From positions 1-64,000 of the forward strand of contig JAVBLM010000043.1 of the NCBI GenBank assembly GCA_031553535.1: a stretch of DNA of 64,000 bases. Direction: 5' to 3'. Source of the DNA: JAIROC01 sp031553535 (GTDB lineage: Bacteria; Bacteroidota; Bacteroidia; Bacteroidales; WCHB1-69). Made by a program: the position numbers and the translations under genes. Shown piece after piece: positions 1 to 7,572 of this stretch. How positions within the stretch are numbered: position 1 is the stretch's first letter; each line of letters starts with the position of its first letter. The notes beneath the pieces were generated by a model. It saw only the letters and a program-made list of their open reading frames with translations, had not been told where the DNA came from and ran no database searches.

Positions 1-171
1 TTTGATGCATTCATCTTCCTTTTGATAACAGGGAAGATATAATTCTTGGAACGGCACATCGATTTTCAATGCTTCGGGAGTATACTTCTGAACTAAATTT
101 GAAAATATAGTTTGGAATTGAAAATGTTCTTCATTGTGAAGTCTGCTGAGGGCTATCGTTTTAATACTCAT
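1..171 (-). CDS. DUF6261-like hypothetical protein, N-terminal part (runs off window edge)
   Basis: A leftward frame opens with ATG at 169-171 and stays open for 57 codons to the window edge. The product begins MSIKTIALSRLHNEEHFQFQ, and the ALSRLHNEEHFQF stretch is, from memory, characteristic of the DUF6261 family of uncharacterised proteins common in Bacteroidales. No signal peptide is visible, so it is probably cytoplasmic. The function of the family is unknown to me. The gene lies directly downstream (in its own direction) of a 42-bp repeat array. The family call rests on the N-terminus only. Confidence 0.6.
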   Translation of the reverse strand, partial: MSIKTIALSRLHNEEHFQFQTIFSNLVQKYTPEALKIDVPFQELYLPCYQKEDECIK

Positions 172-249
172 ATTATATAGTTTTATAAGGTTTTAAATTA
201 AAAAAACAAGACAAAGGAAGAAAAAAATAGAAAAATTTTTCCATACCGG

Positions 250-500
250 CTTTCGACATTATACAAATTCCTGTTTTGATTTTCAAACAAGGCCTTGTAG
301 CCATACAATGTTCTGTTTCGATTCCAAAACAGGGTTTTGTATGCGTACAATGGTTTATTTTCATTTTCAAATAAGGTTTTGTATGCATACAATGGTTTGT
401 TTTTATTTCCAAACAGGGTTTTGTATGCATACAATGGCTTGTTTTCATTTTCAAATAGGATTTTGTATCTATACAATTGCTGTAATAGAATTACAGACAG
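250..500. repeat. 42-bp tandem repeat array 1 (six units)
   Basis: The marker TACAA recurs at 262, 304, 346, 388, 430 and 472, an exact 42-bp spacing over six units. Each unit holds a degenerate inverted repeat of the form CTGTTT...AAACAG followed by TTTTGTATGCATACAA. Units are clearly divergent, so this is not a recent expansion. Because 42 is a multiple of three, the array holds spurious open frames on both strands. The core resembles that of array 2 (16.8-17.1 kb). It lies upstream of the leftward DUF6261-like gene. Confidence 0.9.
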
Positions 501-629
501 GTATTTTTTCCTATCGAAGCATCTGCCAATAGCGGATAACCGGTTAGTTTCCTGCCGGAAATACCTGCCGATATATCCGGAATGCCCATGATGAAAAATA
601 TAGGTAGAGACGTGGCATGCCAAATTTCT
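501..629. other. Non-coding tail of array 1, shared in part with array 2
   Basis: The stretch after the array contains GCCGATATATCCGGAATGCC near 567-586. A near copy, GCCGGTACATCCGGAATGCC, follows array 2 at about 17,248-17,267. I see no credible gene here. The shared tail suggests that the array and its flank spread or diverged as one unit. Confidence 0.5.
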
Positions 630-671
630 ACAATAAAAGAAAAACCTCTTTCCGTAAAACAGAAAGAGGTT
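630..671 (-). terminator. Rho-independent terminator reading leftward
   Basis: Perfect 10-bp inverted repeat AACCTCTTTC (643-652) and GAAAGAGGTT (662-671). Read on the minus strand, the stem is followed by TTTTTCTTTTATTG, a good T-tract. It closes no recognised gene, but lies about 245 nt downstream of a minus-strand TATATTTG box. Confidence 0.7.
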
Positions 672-908
672 CATATAAAACAACTTGAATACAAATACGA
701 TTTTTTTCTTGCAGCAATCTGTCCTTATCCCCGGGGAATAGAGTTTTGCCGAATCATGAAAAAGCAAAAAATCCCTGCAATGAAAGTAATGAATGCCTTC
801 CTTAATCTTTTCCTCAAAGATTAAATGATAATTTTGTCGTTTTTGGGGTTTCAAAAAGGGTTCTATTTGAATATCTCTCAAAAATTATTTAAAATCGCAT
901 TCATATTC
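632..908 (-). ncRNA. Candidate small RNA (orphan promoter-terminator pair)
   Basis: A minus-strand -7 box (915-922) and a strong minus-strand terminator (630-671) bracket about 275 nt. The open frame through it has a composition rich in Phe, Tyr, Cys and His and runs on into the repeat array, so it does not look like a protein. Internal structure is present: a 9-bp hairpin TTAATCTTT (802-810) with AAAGATTAA (816-824). I do not recognise 6S, tmRNA, RNase P or SRP RNA. Expression is inferred only. It could instead be a terminated leader of the DUF6261-like gene. Confidence 0.3.
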
Positions 909-914
909 TGCTTG

Positions 915-922
915 CAAATATA
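915..922 (-). promoter_or_regulatory. Bacteroidota-type -7 box TATATTTG
   Basis: CAAATATA on the plus strand reads TATATTTG on the minus strand and fits TAnnTTTG. It faces the candidate small RNA. No convincing -33 TTG element is seen at the expected distance, which lowers confidence. Confidence 0.4.
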
Positions 923-1257
923 CAATTATTTTATTAGCTATATCATTTTTTTTAAATAATTATGAAATAATATTCAATTACCAATTAATCATTATTTTTA
1001 AATATAAATAATTGGAAATATAACTTAAATCCACATTCAAATTAATTAAAATTTAAAGAATTTCGATAAAAAACAAAACAGGTTCTACACTCTATTTCGT
1101 CCAATATGGTTAAATTTTATTTTGAGATTGGAAAAACAGGATGAAATATCTATGATCTTTTAGACAAATACATATCAATAATATATTAATGATTTGATTA
1201 TTTATAAAAACAATACATATATAAAAATTAACATTGCCAATTATTAAAGGTAATGCT
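923..1257. other. AT-rich intergenic spacer, nothing recognised
   Basis: Very AT-rich DNA between the candidate small RNA and the 3' end of the serine hydrolase gene. I see no gene, array, tRNA or convincing hairpin in it. Confidence 0.5.
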
Positions 1258-2430
1258 TTAATTGATGCTTTCTATCGCATTTGAAGTGAAAAGAGACGAT
1301 TCAAAGAATTTTATCCAATCAACATTTCCGGGAGCATCTCCGATACGGATAACAATCCGGTTATTCCGTTTATCTATATAAAGAAATTGACCCAGTAAGC
1401 CCACGGCAGAAATCACTTCTTTGTCACGAATCAGCCTCCAGTGCATGTTGTAGGGGAAATCATTATCTATCCCGGAAAATAAAGTGGTATCCATGTTATG
1501 TAACGTCATGGTTTCCTCTACCCAGGAAGTAGGGATAATCTGTTTACCGGCATACACGCCATTATTCAAATACGCCAAACCGAATTTAGCCAGATCACGT
1601 GCCGTAATGGATAATCCGGCAAATGCTCTCACGACGGAGTCCTTTTTCGAGTCTAACGTCCACGAGCCGGAATATTCCGTACCGAGGGGATCCCATAACC
1701 GTTGCTGAAAATACTGTATAAACGGGCGCCCGGTGGCTGCTTCGACAATAAACATCAATTGTTGCGTCGACCAATTCGAATATTGAAATGTCGATCCGAT
1801 AGGCCTGTTGAGTTTTGCCTTTTTTACAATCCGGTTCAGGTTAATGCCATAATATAATTCGGCCGTTAGTGTAAAGGAATCGTCTATTCCTGAGCGCATG
1901 TCAAGCAAATCAATCAAACGGATAGGATATAACGAACGATGTATATTCGGCAAATATGTAACCATCGAATCATAAATGCTATGAATATAGCCGTCTTCTA
2001 TGGCCAGGCCTACCACGGTTGCCACAACAGATTTAGAGACAGAAAACACCTGAAAAGGAGTACTGGTATCATGGCCATGATAATATTTTTCGAGGATAAT
2101 TTTATCGTTTTCTATAATCATGAAAGCGGTAGTCTTATTGTGTAACAAAAAACTGTCCAGTTTAACTATATTTTCTATTTCTTCATCTATATTTTTATCG
2201 GAATGGATCATTTGATAGCATGTAGTATCAACATAATACAGTTTCGTTACATCATAAGAAGCCCAGTTGGCACAATAGGAGGAAGCCGGTAATGGAATTG
2301 AGGGAAAAACTGCACTGTCCTTTGAGTTCGGAAATGCATTAAAGAAGGTCCGTAAAAAGGTACAGGAAGTGGAGATTATAATTAATCCCAGAAGAATGGC
2401 CAGTTGATATAATTTTATATTTTTTTTCAT
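1258..2430 (-). CDS. Serine hydrolase lipoprotein, class C beta-lactamase/DD-peptidase fold
   Basis: 390 residues. The N-terminus is a lipoprotein signal with the lipobox Cys at about residue 23 (IISTSC), so it is probably anchored in the envelope. The active-site SxxK is SVSK at 130-133 and the YxN motif is YSN at 217-219, as in class C beta-lactamases, EstB-type esterases and DD-peptidases. The AmpC-like family is broad; hydrolysis of an ester or peptide is likely, but the substrate cannot be read from sequence and antibiotic resistance should not be assumed. It is last in a leftward run after prmC and the phosphohexomutase, 47 bp downstream of the latter. Confidence 0.85.
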   Translation of the reverse strand: MKKNIKLYQLAILLGLIIISTSCTFLRTFFNAFPNSKDSAVFPSIPLPASSYCANWASYDVTKLYYVDTTCYQMIHSDKNIDEEIENIVKLDSFLLHNKTTAFMIIENDKIILEKYYHGHDTSTPFQVFSVSKSVVATVVGLAIEDGYIHSIYDSMVTYLPNIHRSLYPIRLIDLLDMRSGIDDSFTLTAELYYGINLNRIVKKAKLNRPIGSTFQYSNWSTQQLMFIVEAATGRPFIQYFQQRLWDPLGTEYSGSWTLDSKKDSVVRAFAGLSITARDLAKFGLAYLNNGVYAGKQIIPTSWVEETMTLHNMDTTLFSGIDNDFPYNMHWRLIRDKEVISAVGLLGQFLYIDKRNNRIVIRIGDAPGNVDWIKFFESSLFTSNAIESIN

Positions 2431-2477
2431 ACTTTAAATGTCTATAAAGAATTATTCTATAAAATAATAACTACTGA

Positions 2478-3818
2478 TTATTGTTGTAATAACTGTTTTA
2501 CAATACCGATCTTTTCATCCAGCATTGCCTGGTCCTTAGCTTCGGCTATAAACCGCAAATACGGCTCTGTATTGGAAGGGCGGATATTAAACCACCATGA
2601 TTCAAACTCAATACGGTATCCATCAAAATCATAAAACACAAGCGGCGTTTCAAGAGCACAGAAGTAATCTTTTATTTTATCCATTGCGGCCTGTTTATCC
2701 TGTATCACGAAATTGATTTCACCGGAATTAGCATATTTAATTATCTTCGAGATTAATTGAGAAACGGAAATACCTTTACGTTTAAAGTCCGCAAAGATAT
2801 CCAACAGTAAAGCACAAGCCAACATGCCACTATCGGAATAGAAGAAATCCCTGAAATAATAATGGCCGGCTAATTCCCCTCCGAATACCCCATCCAATTC
2901 ACGTAGTTTCAGGGCAGCATAAGCCCTGCCTACCTTCCAGATGTTGGTGGTAGCTCCCATTTTCTTCAGATACTCTTCCACCGATTTCGACGTGCGTATA
3001 TCAAAAAGCACATTCCCTTTTTGTTGTTTTTCTTCCAGGAAGTAATGCCCTAAAACAGCAATCATCAGGTCAGGGGAAATAAATTTACTATTTTCATCTA
3101 CAAACATTACCCTGTCGGCATCCCCGTCAAAAATTACCCCGATGTCGGCACGTTCTTTCTTAACCAAATTTTGTATTTGAATTATATTCCCGGGTTCTAA
3201 CGGATTCGGTTCATGGTTTGGAAATGTGCCATCCATCGTATCATTAATATAAACCGGTGCATTCCCTAAAATATCCTTAACTAACAGGCAAGCCATCCCG
3301 TTGGAGCAATCAATAGCAATATTCAGATTGGAAAAATTATTGATATACTGTTTTATAAAGGCAATATATTCATCTTTTACTTCATATTTTATAATTTTCC
3401 CTTTTGCAGAGCCGGTATTAATTTTCTCATTCTCGACCCAATGTTCCAACTTGGCCAGTCCGGTATCATATCCCACCGGCAAAGCATGGGTTGTTGATAT
3501 TTTAAGTCCGTTATAATTAGCCGGATTATGGGAAGCCGTAATCTGGACGGAAGCATCGAAATGATGCTTGGCGGTAAAGTAATAAATCATGGGGGTAGTG
3601 ATAAGCCCCATATCATACACATCAGCACCTGCATCAGTTATTCCCGATGTCAGATATTGATGTATCTCCGGTGATGATATACGAACATCCCTTCCTATCA
3701 GTACTTTGTTTGTGTTTAGCAGCTTAGGAAGGAAACAGCCTATTTTATAAACATCTTCCTTGGTAAAGTCTTTTCCATAGATTCCCCGTATGTCATACGC
3801 TTTAAATGCCTTAATCAT
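2478..3818 (-). CDS. Phosphomannomutase/phosphoglucomutase (alpha-D-phosphohexomutase family)
   Basis: 446 residues, normal length for the ManB/AlgC type. It interconverts hexose 6- and 1-phosphates in the cytoplasm, supplying precursors for nucleotide sugars. The phosphoserine loop TASHNPANYNG has the catalytic Ser at about residue 96, the metal-binding loop DGDADR is at 231-236, and the phosphate-binding motif RPSNTEPYLR lies near the C-terminus. All four domains appear intact. It starts 15 bp after prmC and is probably cotranscribed with it. Specificity for mannose or glucose cannot be decided from sequence. Confidence 0.92.
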   Translation of the reverse strand: MIKAFKAYDIRGIYGKDFTKEDVYKIGCFLPKLLNTNKVLIGRDVRISSPEIHQYLTSGITDAGADVYDMGLITTPMIYYFTAKHHFDASVQITASHNPANYNGLKISTTHALPVGYDTGLAKLEHWVENEKINTGSAKGKIIKYEVKDEYIAFIKQYINNFSNLNIAIDCSNGMACLLVKDILGNAPVYINDTMDGTFPNHEPNPLEPGNIIQIQNLVKKERADIGVIFDGDADRVMFVDENSKFISPDLMIAVLGHYFLEEKQQKGNVLFDIRTSKSVEEYLKKMGATTNIWKVGRAYAALKLRELDGVFGGELAGHYYFRDFFYSDSGMLACALLLDIFADFKRKGISVSQLISKIIKYANSGEINFVIQDKQAAMDKIKDYFCALETPLVFYDFDGYRIEFESWWFNIRPSNTEPYLRFIAEAKDQAMLDEKIGIVKQLLQQ

Positions 3819-3833
3819 GTTTTTACTTGTATT

Positions 3834-4691
3834 TTATCCCGTTTTCATCTTACCAGAAACCATACGGTCTTTTCCATGAATATCCCGTTTCAAGCATATT
3901 TCAGTGTAGCCGTATTGTTTGTATAGATAGACAACTTCCTTGCCAAAATGTTCATTTATTTCGAAGTAAAGTTTTCCGTTATTCATAAGATGTGTTTGCC
4001 CGAATTTCAATATTGCATCGTAAAACAATAACGGATTATCATCTTCTACAAATAAAGCCGGTTCCGGTTCATAATCTAATACACGTTTATGCATGTACAT
4101 TTTCTCCATTGTTCTGACATACGGAGGATTGCTGACAATAACATCAAATTTATCATCAATAAAATCAGAGAAATCAGGATCAAGAACATCATGCTGTATA
4201 AAATCTACTTTTACTTTATTTAATGACGCATTTCTATTCGCGACTTCTATAGCATTCCGGGATATTTCTACGGCATATACCCTACTCCCTCTTATATAAT
4301 TAGCTAAACTGACAGCTATACAACCGCTTCCCGTACAAATATCCATCAACCGGCGTGCCTGGTGATTCTCTTCTATAATCCACGACGTTAACTCTTCCGT
4401 TTCAGGGCGCGGAATCAGAACCGAATTATCAACCATAAAAGGAAGGTTGCAAAAGACAGTTTCACCTAAGACATATTGGATTGGTTTATCTTCCAATAGT
4501 TCCTTTAAGGCTTTATTTATACGTTCGATTGTCTCCTGATCTATTTCAGTGAAAGGATTCAGGTTGATATATAAACTATTGTATGTCGTATAATGCCTTA
4601 ATAACAAATTAACCACCGCACGCGCTTCCCCTTCTCCTAAAAAAGGTGATAATTGAGAAAGAACCGACTTTTGTACTGTTTTGATATTCAT
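3834..4691 (-). CDS. prmC: Peptide chain release factor N5-glutamine methyltransferase
   Basis: 285 residues. It methylates the Gln of the GGQ motif of release factors RF1 and RF2 using S-adenosylmethionine. An N-terminal helical domain (about 1-90) precedes a Rossmann-fold methyltransferase with the SAM-binding DICTGSGCIA at 117-126 and the catalytic NPPY at 188-191, which is the HemK/PrmC signature. It heads a leftward run with the phosphohexomutase and serine hydrolase. No promoter box was recognised in the repeat-rich region upstream. Confidence 0.93.
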   Translation of the reverse strand: MNIKTVQKSVLSQLSPFLGEGEARAVVNLLLRHYTTYNSLYINLNPFTEIDQETIERINKALKELLEDKPIQYVLGETVFCNLPFMVDNSVLIPRPETEELTSWIIEENHQARRLMDICTGSGCIAVSLANYIRGSRVYAVEISRNAIEVANRNASLNKVKVDFIQHDVLDPDFSDFIDDKFDVIVSNPPYVRTMEKMYMHKRVLDYEPEPALFVEDDNPLLFYDAILKFGQTHLMNNGKLYFEINEHFGKEVVYLYKQYGYTEICLKRDIHGKDRMVSGKMKTG

Positions 4692-4734
4692 TTAACTGCT
4701 TTGAAGATCTGGATAAAATTATTAAAATTAGTTT

Positions 4735-5050
4735 TTCCGGACTATTCCGCCATGCTTTGATACGTTCACAGGCTTTCGCCTTCGGGTGCTCCGTTCATAC
4801 CGATAACAAAGGTTATCTCGCTGCGTTTCGATGCACTAACCAACATATTGCCGTCATGCTGAACTTGTTTCAGCATCCCCTTCTTTATTAAGGAGGTGGC
4901 GGGTCAAGCCCGCAATAATACTCTTAACAAGCATATTGCCGTCATTGCGATGACGAGGAACGAGGAAGAAACACCCGAACACGAAGCATGTGAGAGCATC
5001 GAAACGCAGTGAGATAATCCCCGACAAAAGAGCGATTTTTCTTTTCATTT
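4735..5050. repeat. Composite intergenic repeat with modules shared with the 17-kb and 27-kb loci
   Basis: No credible gene is present. Modules recur elsewhere in the window: ATTGCCGTCATGCTGAACTT with its continuation (about 4847-4880) recurs at 27,271-27,304, and CTGCGTTTCGATGCACT (about 4821-4837) recurs near 27,326 and, inverted and slightly changed, near 4996-5010. The module order differs between loci, so this looks like shuffled short elements rather than one conserved block. Short inverted repeats such as TGCTGAAC...GTTTCAGCA could form hairpins. Confidence 0.7.
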
Positions 5051-5146
5051 ACTGTCCTTTTCCCGCTGTTTAATTGTCCCTCATCGGATATTTTTTCAAA
5101 AATGACGGCAATTTGTTTGCTCTGTGTATTATTATTAATTATTAAT

Positions 5147-5346
5147 AGAAGTTACGCAAGTTAAATGAAGTTACCAGAAATAGTGGTTAACTGTTAGTGG
5201 TTAGTGATAAATTAATTATAAATTATAAATAGTTTTTCTGCTTTTTATCGACTTTATCTGTTTTATCGGCTTTATCGATTTTATCCTTTCTGCTTGTTGC
5301 CTTCTGCCTGTTGCGTTACTATAACTTCTCCACTTGCGTAACTTCT
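5147..5346. mobile_element. MITE-like element with ends AGAAGTTACGCAAGT
   Basis: Terminal inverted repeats AGAAGTTACGCAAGT (5147-5161) and ACTTGCGTAACTTCT (5332-5346) bound 200 bp with no coding capacity. The left 55 bp or so is nearly identical, in inverse orientation, to the right part of a shorter copy at 28,168-28,290. The element lies between the nuclease gene and prmC. No transposase is encoded, so it would be non-autonomous. The mobile interpretation is inferred from the inverted ends and the dispersed copies. Confidence 0.65.
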
Positions 5347-5379
5347 GTTATTAACTGTTAATTATTCATTTTGTTAAGT

Positions 5380-6123
5380 TTATTCAAATAACCAATCTTT
5401 ATAATTAAAGGATTGCTCTATTTCTTCTTCAATAGCATCCGGCAGTGCAATACAAAAATCCATGCCTAATTTTTCTTCCAGACCGTTTACCGGGATAAGA
5501 TACGAATGAAAAGATGTAGTTTCTGATTTCTCATTCCGGATATAAAACACAATAGCCTGTTTTCTGTCCTGTTTATAGACCAAAACCAGCTTGTAAAAAT
5601 ACTCGGGAACACTTACTGAGTTACCTATATACGGCAGGCCGGCATGTAAAACACAACCCGTTACAACATAAACGGTATCGTATGCTAAAGCCCACTTCCG
5701 GACAGTTTCTTCTATCTTTTTCCAAACGCCACGATTAAATTCCGGTATTTGGGGAGACATATTTGTATAATAAAAAGACTGTTCCATAATAGATGTTGTC
5801 CATGCACTCCCTGCCGGAAAAAGGTGTCCCCTGTCATACCCGCTTTTGGAGTAATCGCTATGCGTTGCACAAGCAGGATAAGAGGGGTCTGCCGTAAACT
5901 TGTTTGTTCGTTTAATAGTTACATTCATATCTTCTCCGATCAAACGATATGCCACCCAATTTGCCTGTTTGTATTTGGGATTATATGAAATAGTAAATCC
6001 TTCGTGTTGTAAAATTACATCTGAATTTAAACACGAAGGGATTGCATAGTTTATAATCTTCTCCTGGGAAAAGAGAGAGAAGTAAAAGCTGAAAAAAAGT
6101 AAATAAAGCAGATGTTTATACAT
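5380..6123 (-). CDS. Secreted DNA/RNA non-specific endonuclease (NUC1 family)
   Basis: 247 residues. A hydrophobic signal peptide (about 1-20, ending SLFSQ) implies export. The family active site DRGH is present at 97-100 with the catalytic His at 100, followed by FYYTNMSPQIPEFNRGVW, where the Asn co-ordinates the metal ion. The family cleaves DNA and RNA without sequence specificity using Mg2+. Length is normal. It is a single leftward gene with a 214-bp gap to pgk and a repeat-filled gap downstream. A role in nucleic-acid scavenging is plausible but inferred. Confidence 0.9.
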   Translation of the reverse strand: MYKHLLYLLFFSFYFSLFSQEKIINYAIPSCLNSDVILQHEGFTISYNPKYKQANWVAYRLIGEDMNVTIKRTNKFTADPSYPACATHSDYSKSGYDRGHLFPAGSAWTTSIMEQSFYYTNMSPQIPEFNRGVWKKIEETVRKWALAYDTVYVVTGCVLHAGLPYIGNSVSVPEYFYKLVLVYKQDRKQAIVFYIRNEKSETTSFHSYLIPVNGLEEKLGMDFCIALPDAIEEEIEQSFNYKDWLFE

Positions 6124-6337
6124 AAAATATGTCTAAAATTGAAATAAATCACTTCATTGTTAATTGGGATAAGAACTTGTGCTTGAAAAGAACAAAGAAA
6201 AGGGATGTTCTTTTGTTGTGCATAAAAAACATCCCCCTTACGCCTCCCTTCAAAATGGGAATTTGCTTTTTGTCTGTTCAGAACATAATAATTAATTCTT
6301 AACCGTTAATCCTTAATTATTAATTATTAATTGCTTC

Positions 6338-7537
6338 CTATTCCTCTATTGCCTGAATTCCGGGAAGTTCTTTTCCTTCACAGTATTCAAGCATTGCTCC
6401 ACCGGCAGTGGATACATAGTTATATTTATTAGCCAAATGGAATTTATTGATAGCGGAAACCGTATCTCCTCCTCCAATAAGCGAAAAAGCTCCTTTTTCC
6501 GTAGCTTTAGCAATGGCATCTGCTATGGCAAAGGTTCCATTACTGAAATTATCCATTTCAAATACCCCCATAGGGCCATTCCACAATATGGTTGCCGATT
6601 TTAATATCACATCCCGGTATAAAGAACAAGTTTCTAATCCGATATCCATGCCTTCCATGTCGTCGGGAATTTCTGTGGATTTATATATCTCACGTCGAGC
6701 ATCATTACTGAACTTATCTGCAGCAACGGTATCAATAGAATAATAGATATTTACGTCAAAATCTTTTGCTCTTTCCAATACGTCTTTTGCAATCGGAAGC
6801 ATATCCTCTTCATACAAAGACATTCCTATTTTTCCGCCGATTGCTTTTTGGAAACTATAATTCATCCCGCCACCGATAATAATATTATCAACCTTTGTCA
6901 TTAAATTATTGATGACTTTAATCTTACCGGACACTTTCGATCCACCCAGAACAGCAGTTACCGGACGTCTTGGGTTCTTCATAATGCGGGAAAGGCTGTC
7001 AATTTCTTTCTGCATCAAGAAGCCATACATTTTATCGTTGGGGAAAAGTCTGGGCAATACTGCCGTAGTAGCATGATTACGATGGGCGGTGGAAAATGCT
7101 TCATGAACAAACACATCGCCATAAGAGGCTAATTCTTTTGCGAAATTAATATCCCCTTCTTCCTCTTCGGGATAAAAGCGTACATTTTCCAGTAAAAGAA
7201 CTTCTCCGGGCTTAAGGTCTTCTGCATATTTTCTGGCTTGCTCTCCAATGCATTCCGGTGAAAAATACACATTTACTTTATCCAATACATTTTTCAGATA
7301 GGGAACCAAGTGTTTAAGGGAGAATTGATACTCTTTATTCTGAGGACGACCTAAATGAGATAATAAAATAACACTGCCACCGTCATCTAATATCTTTTTC
7401 AATGTCGGTAGAGAGGCATCTATCCGTTTTGTATCTTGAATCTGGAACTCATCATTAAGCGGAACATTATAATCCACTCGAACCAAAGCTTTCTTATCTT
7501 TGAAATTGTACGTTTGAATATTTGATTTCGCACACAT
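6338..7537 (-). CDS. pgk: Phosphoglycerate kinase
   Basis: 399 residues, full length. It transfers phosphate from 1,3-bisphosphoglycerate to ADP in glycolysis in the cytoplasm. The N-terminal domain has RVDYNVPLND, HLGRP and ENVRFYPEEE; the nucleotide-binding domain has LGGSKVSGKI, the hinge WNGPMGVFE and the C-terminal GGGDT loop. It lies 35 bp after dnaB and is the last gene of the leftward lysS-dnaB-pgk run. Confidence 0.97.
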   Translation of the reverse strand: MCAKSNIQTYNFKDKKALVRVDYNVPLNDEFQIQDTKRIDASLPTLKKILDDGGSVILLSHLGRPQNKEYQFSLKHLVPYLKNVLDKVNVYFSPECIGEQARKYAEDLKPGEVLLLENVRFYPEEEEGDINFAKELASYGDVFVHEAFSTAHRNHATTAVLPRLFPNDKMYGFLMQKEIDSLSRIMKNPRRPVTAVLGGSKVSGKIKVINNLMTKVDNIIIGGGMNYSFQKAIGGKIGMSLYEEDMLPIAKDVLERAKDFDVNIYYSIDTVAADKFSNDARREIYKSTEIPDDMEGMDIGLETCSLYRDVILKSATILWNGPMGVFEMDNFSNGTFAIADAIAKATEKGAFSLIGGGDTVSAINKFHLANKYNYVSTAGGAMLEYCEGKELPGIQAIEE

Positions 7538-7572
7538 AAGTTTATATATTTTATTAATAAGTATGTAGAATT

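Noticed and set aside
250..500. CRISPR array
   Set aside because: Repeats are contiguous, and there are no unique spacers between constant repeats in any of the six arrays. No cas gene is present in the window.
582..824. 80-codon rightward open frame
   Set aside because: Runs antisense through the candidate small RNA and its terminator hairpin, with no recognisable product or promoter.
198..881. Long leftward open frame covering array 1 and the orphan promoter region
   Set aside because: Its C-terminal half is the 42-bp repeat read as 14-residue units, and the rest has non-protein-like composition and spans a strong terminator. The DUF6261-like start at 171 is the real gene.
1258..2430. Antibiotic-resistance beta-lactamase
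   Set aside because: The class C fold motifs are shared by esterases and DD-peptidases, and the lipoprotein form with divergent surroundings does not support a resistance call.
4854..5048. 64-codon leftward open frame in the composite repeat
   Set aside because: It lies wholly within intergenic repeat modules that recur elsewhere out of frame.
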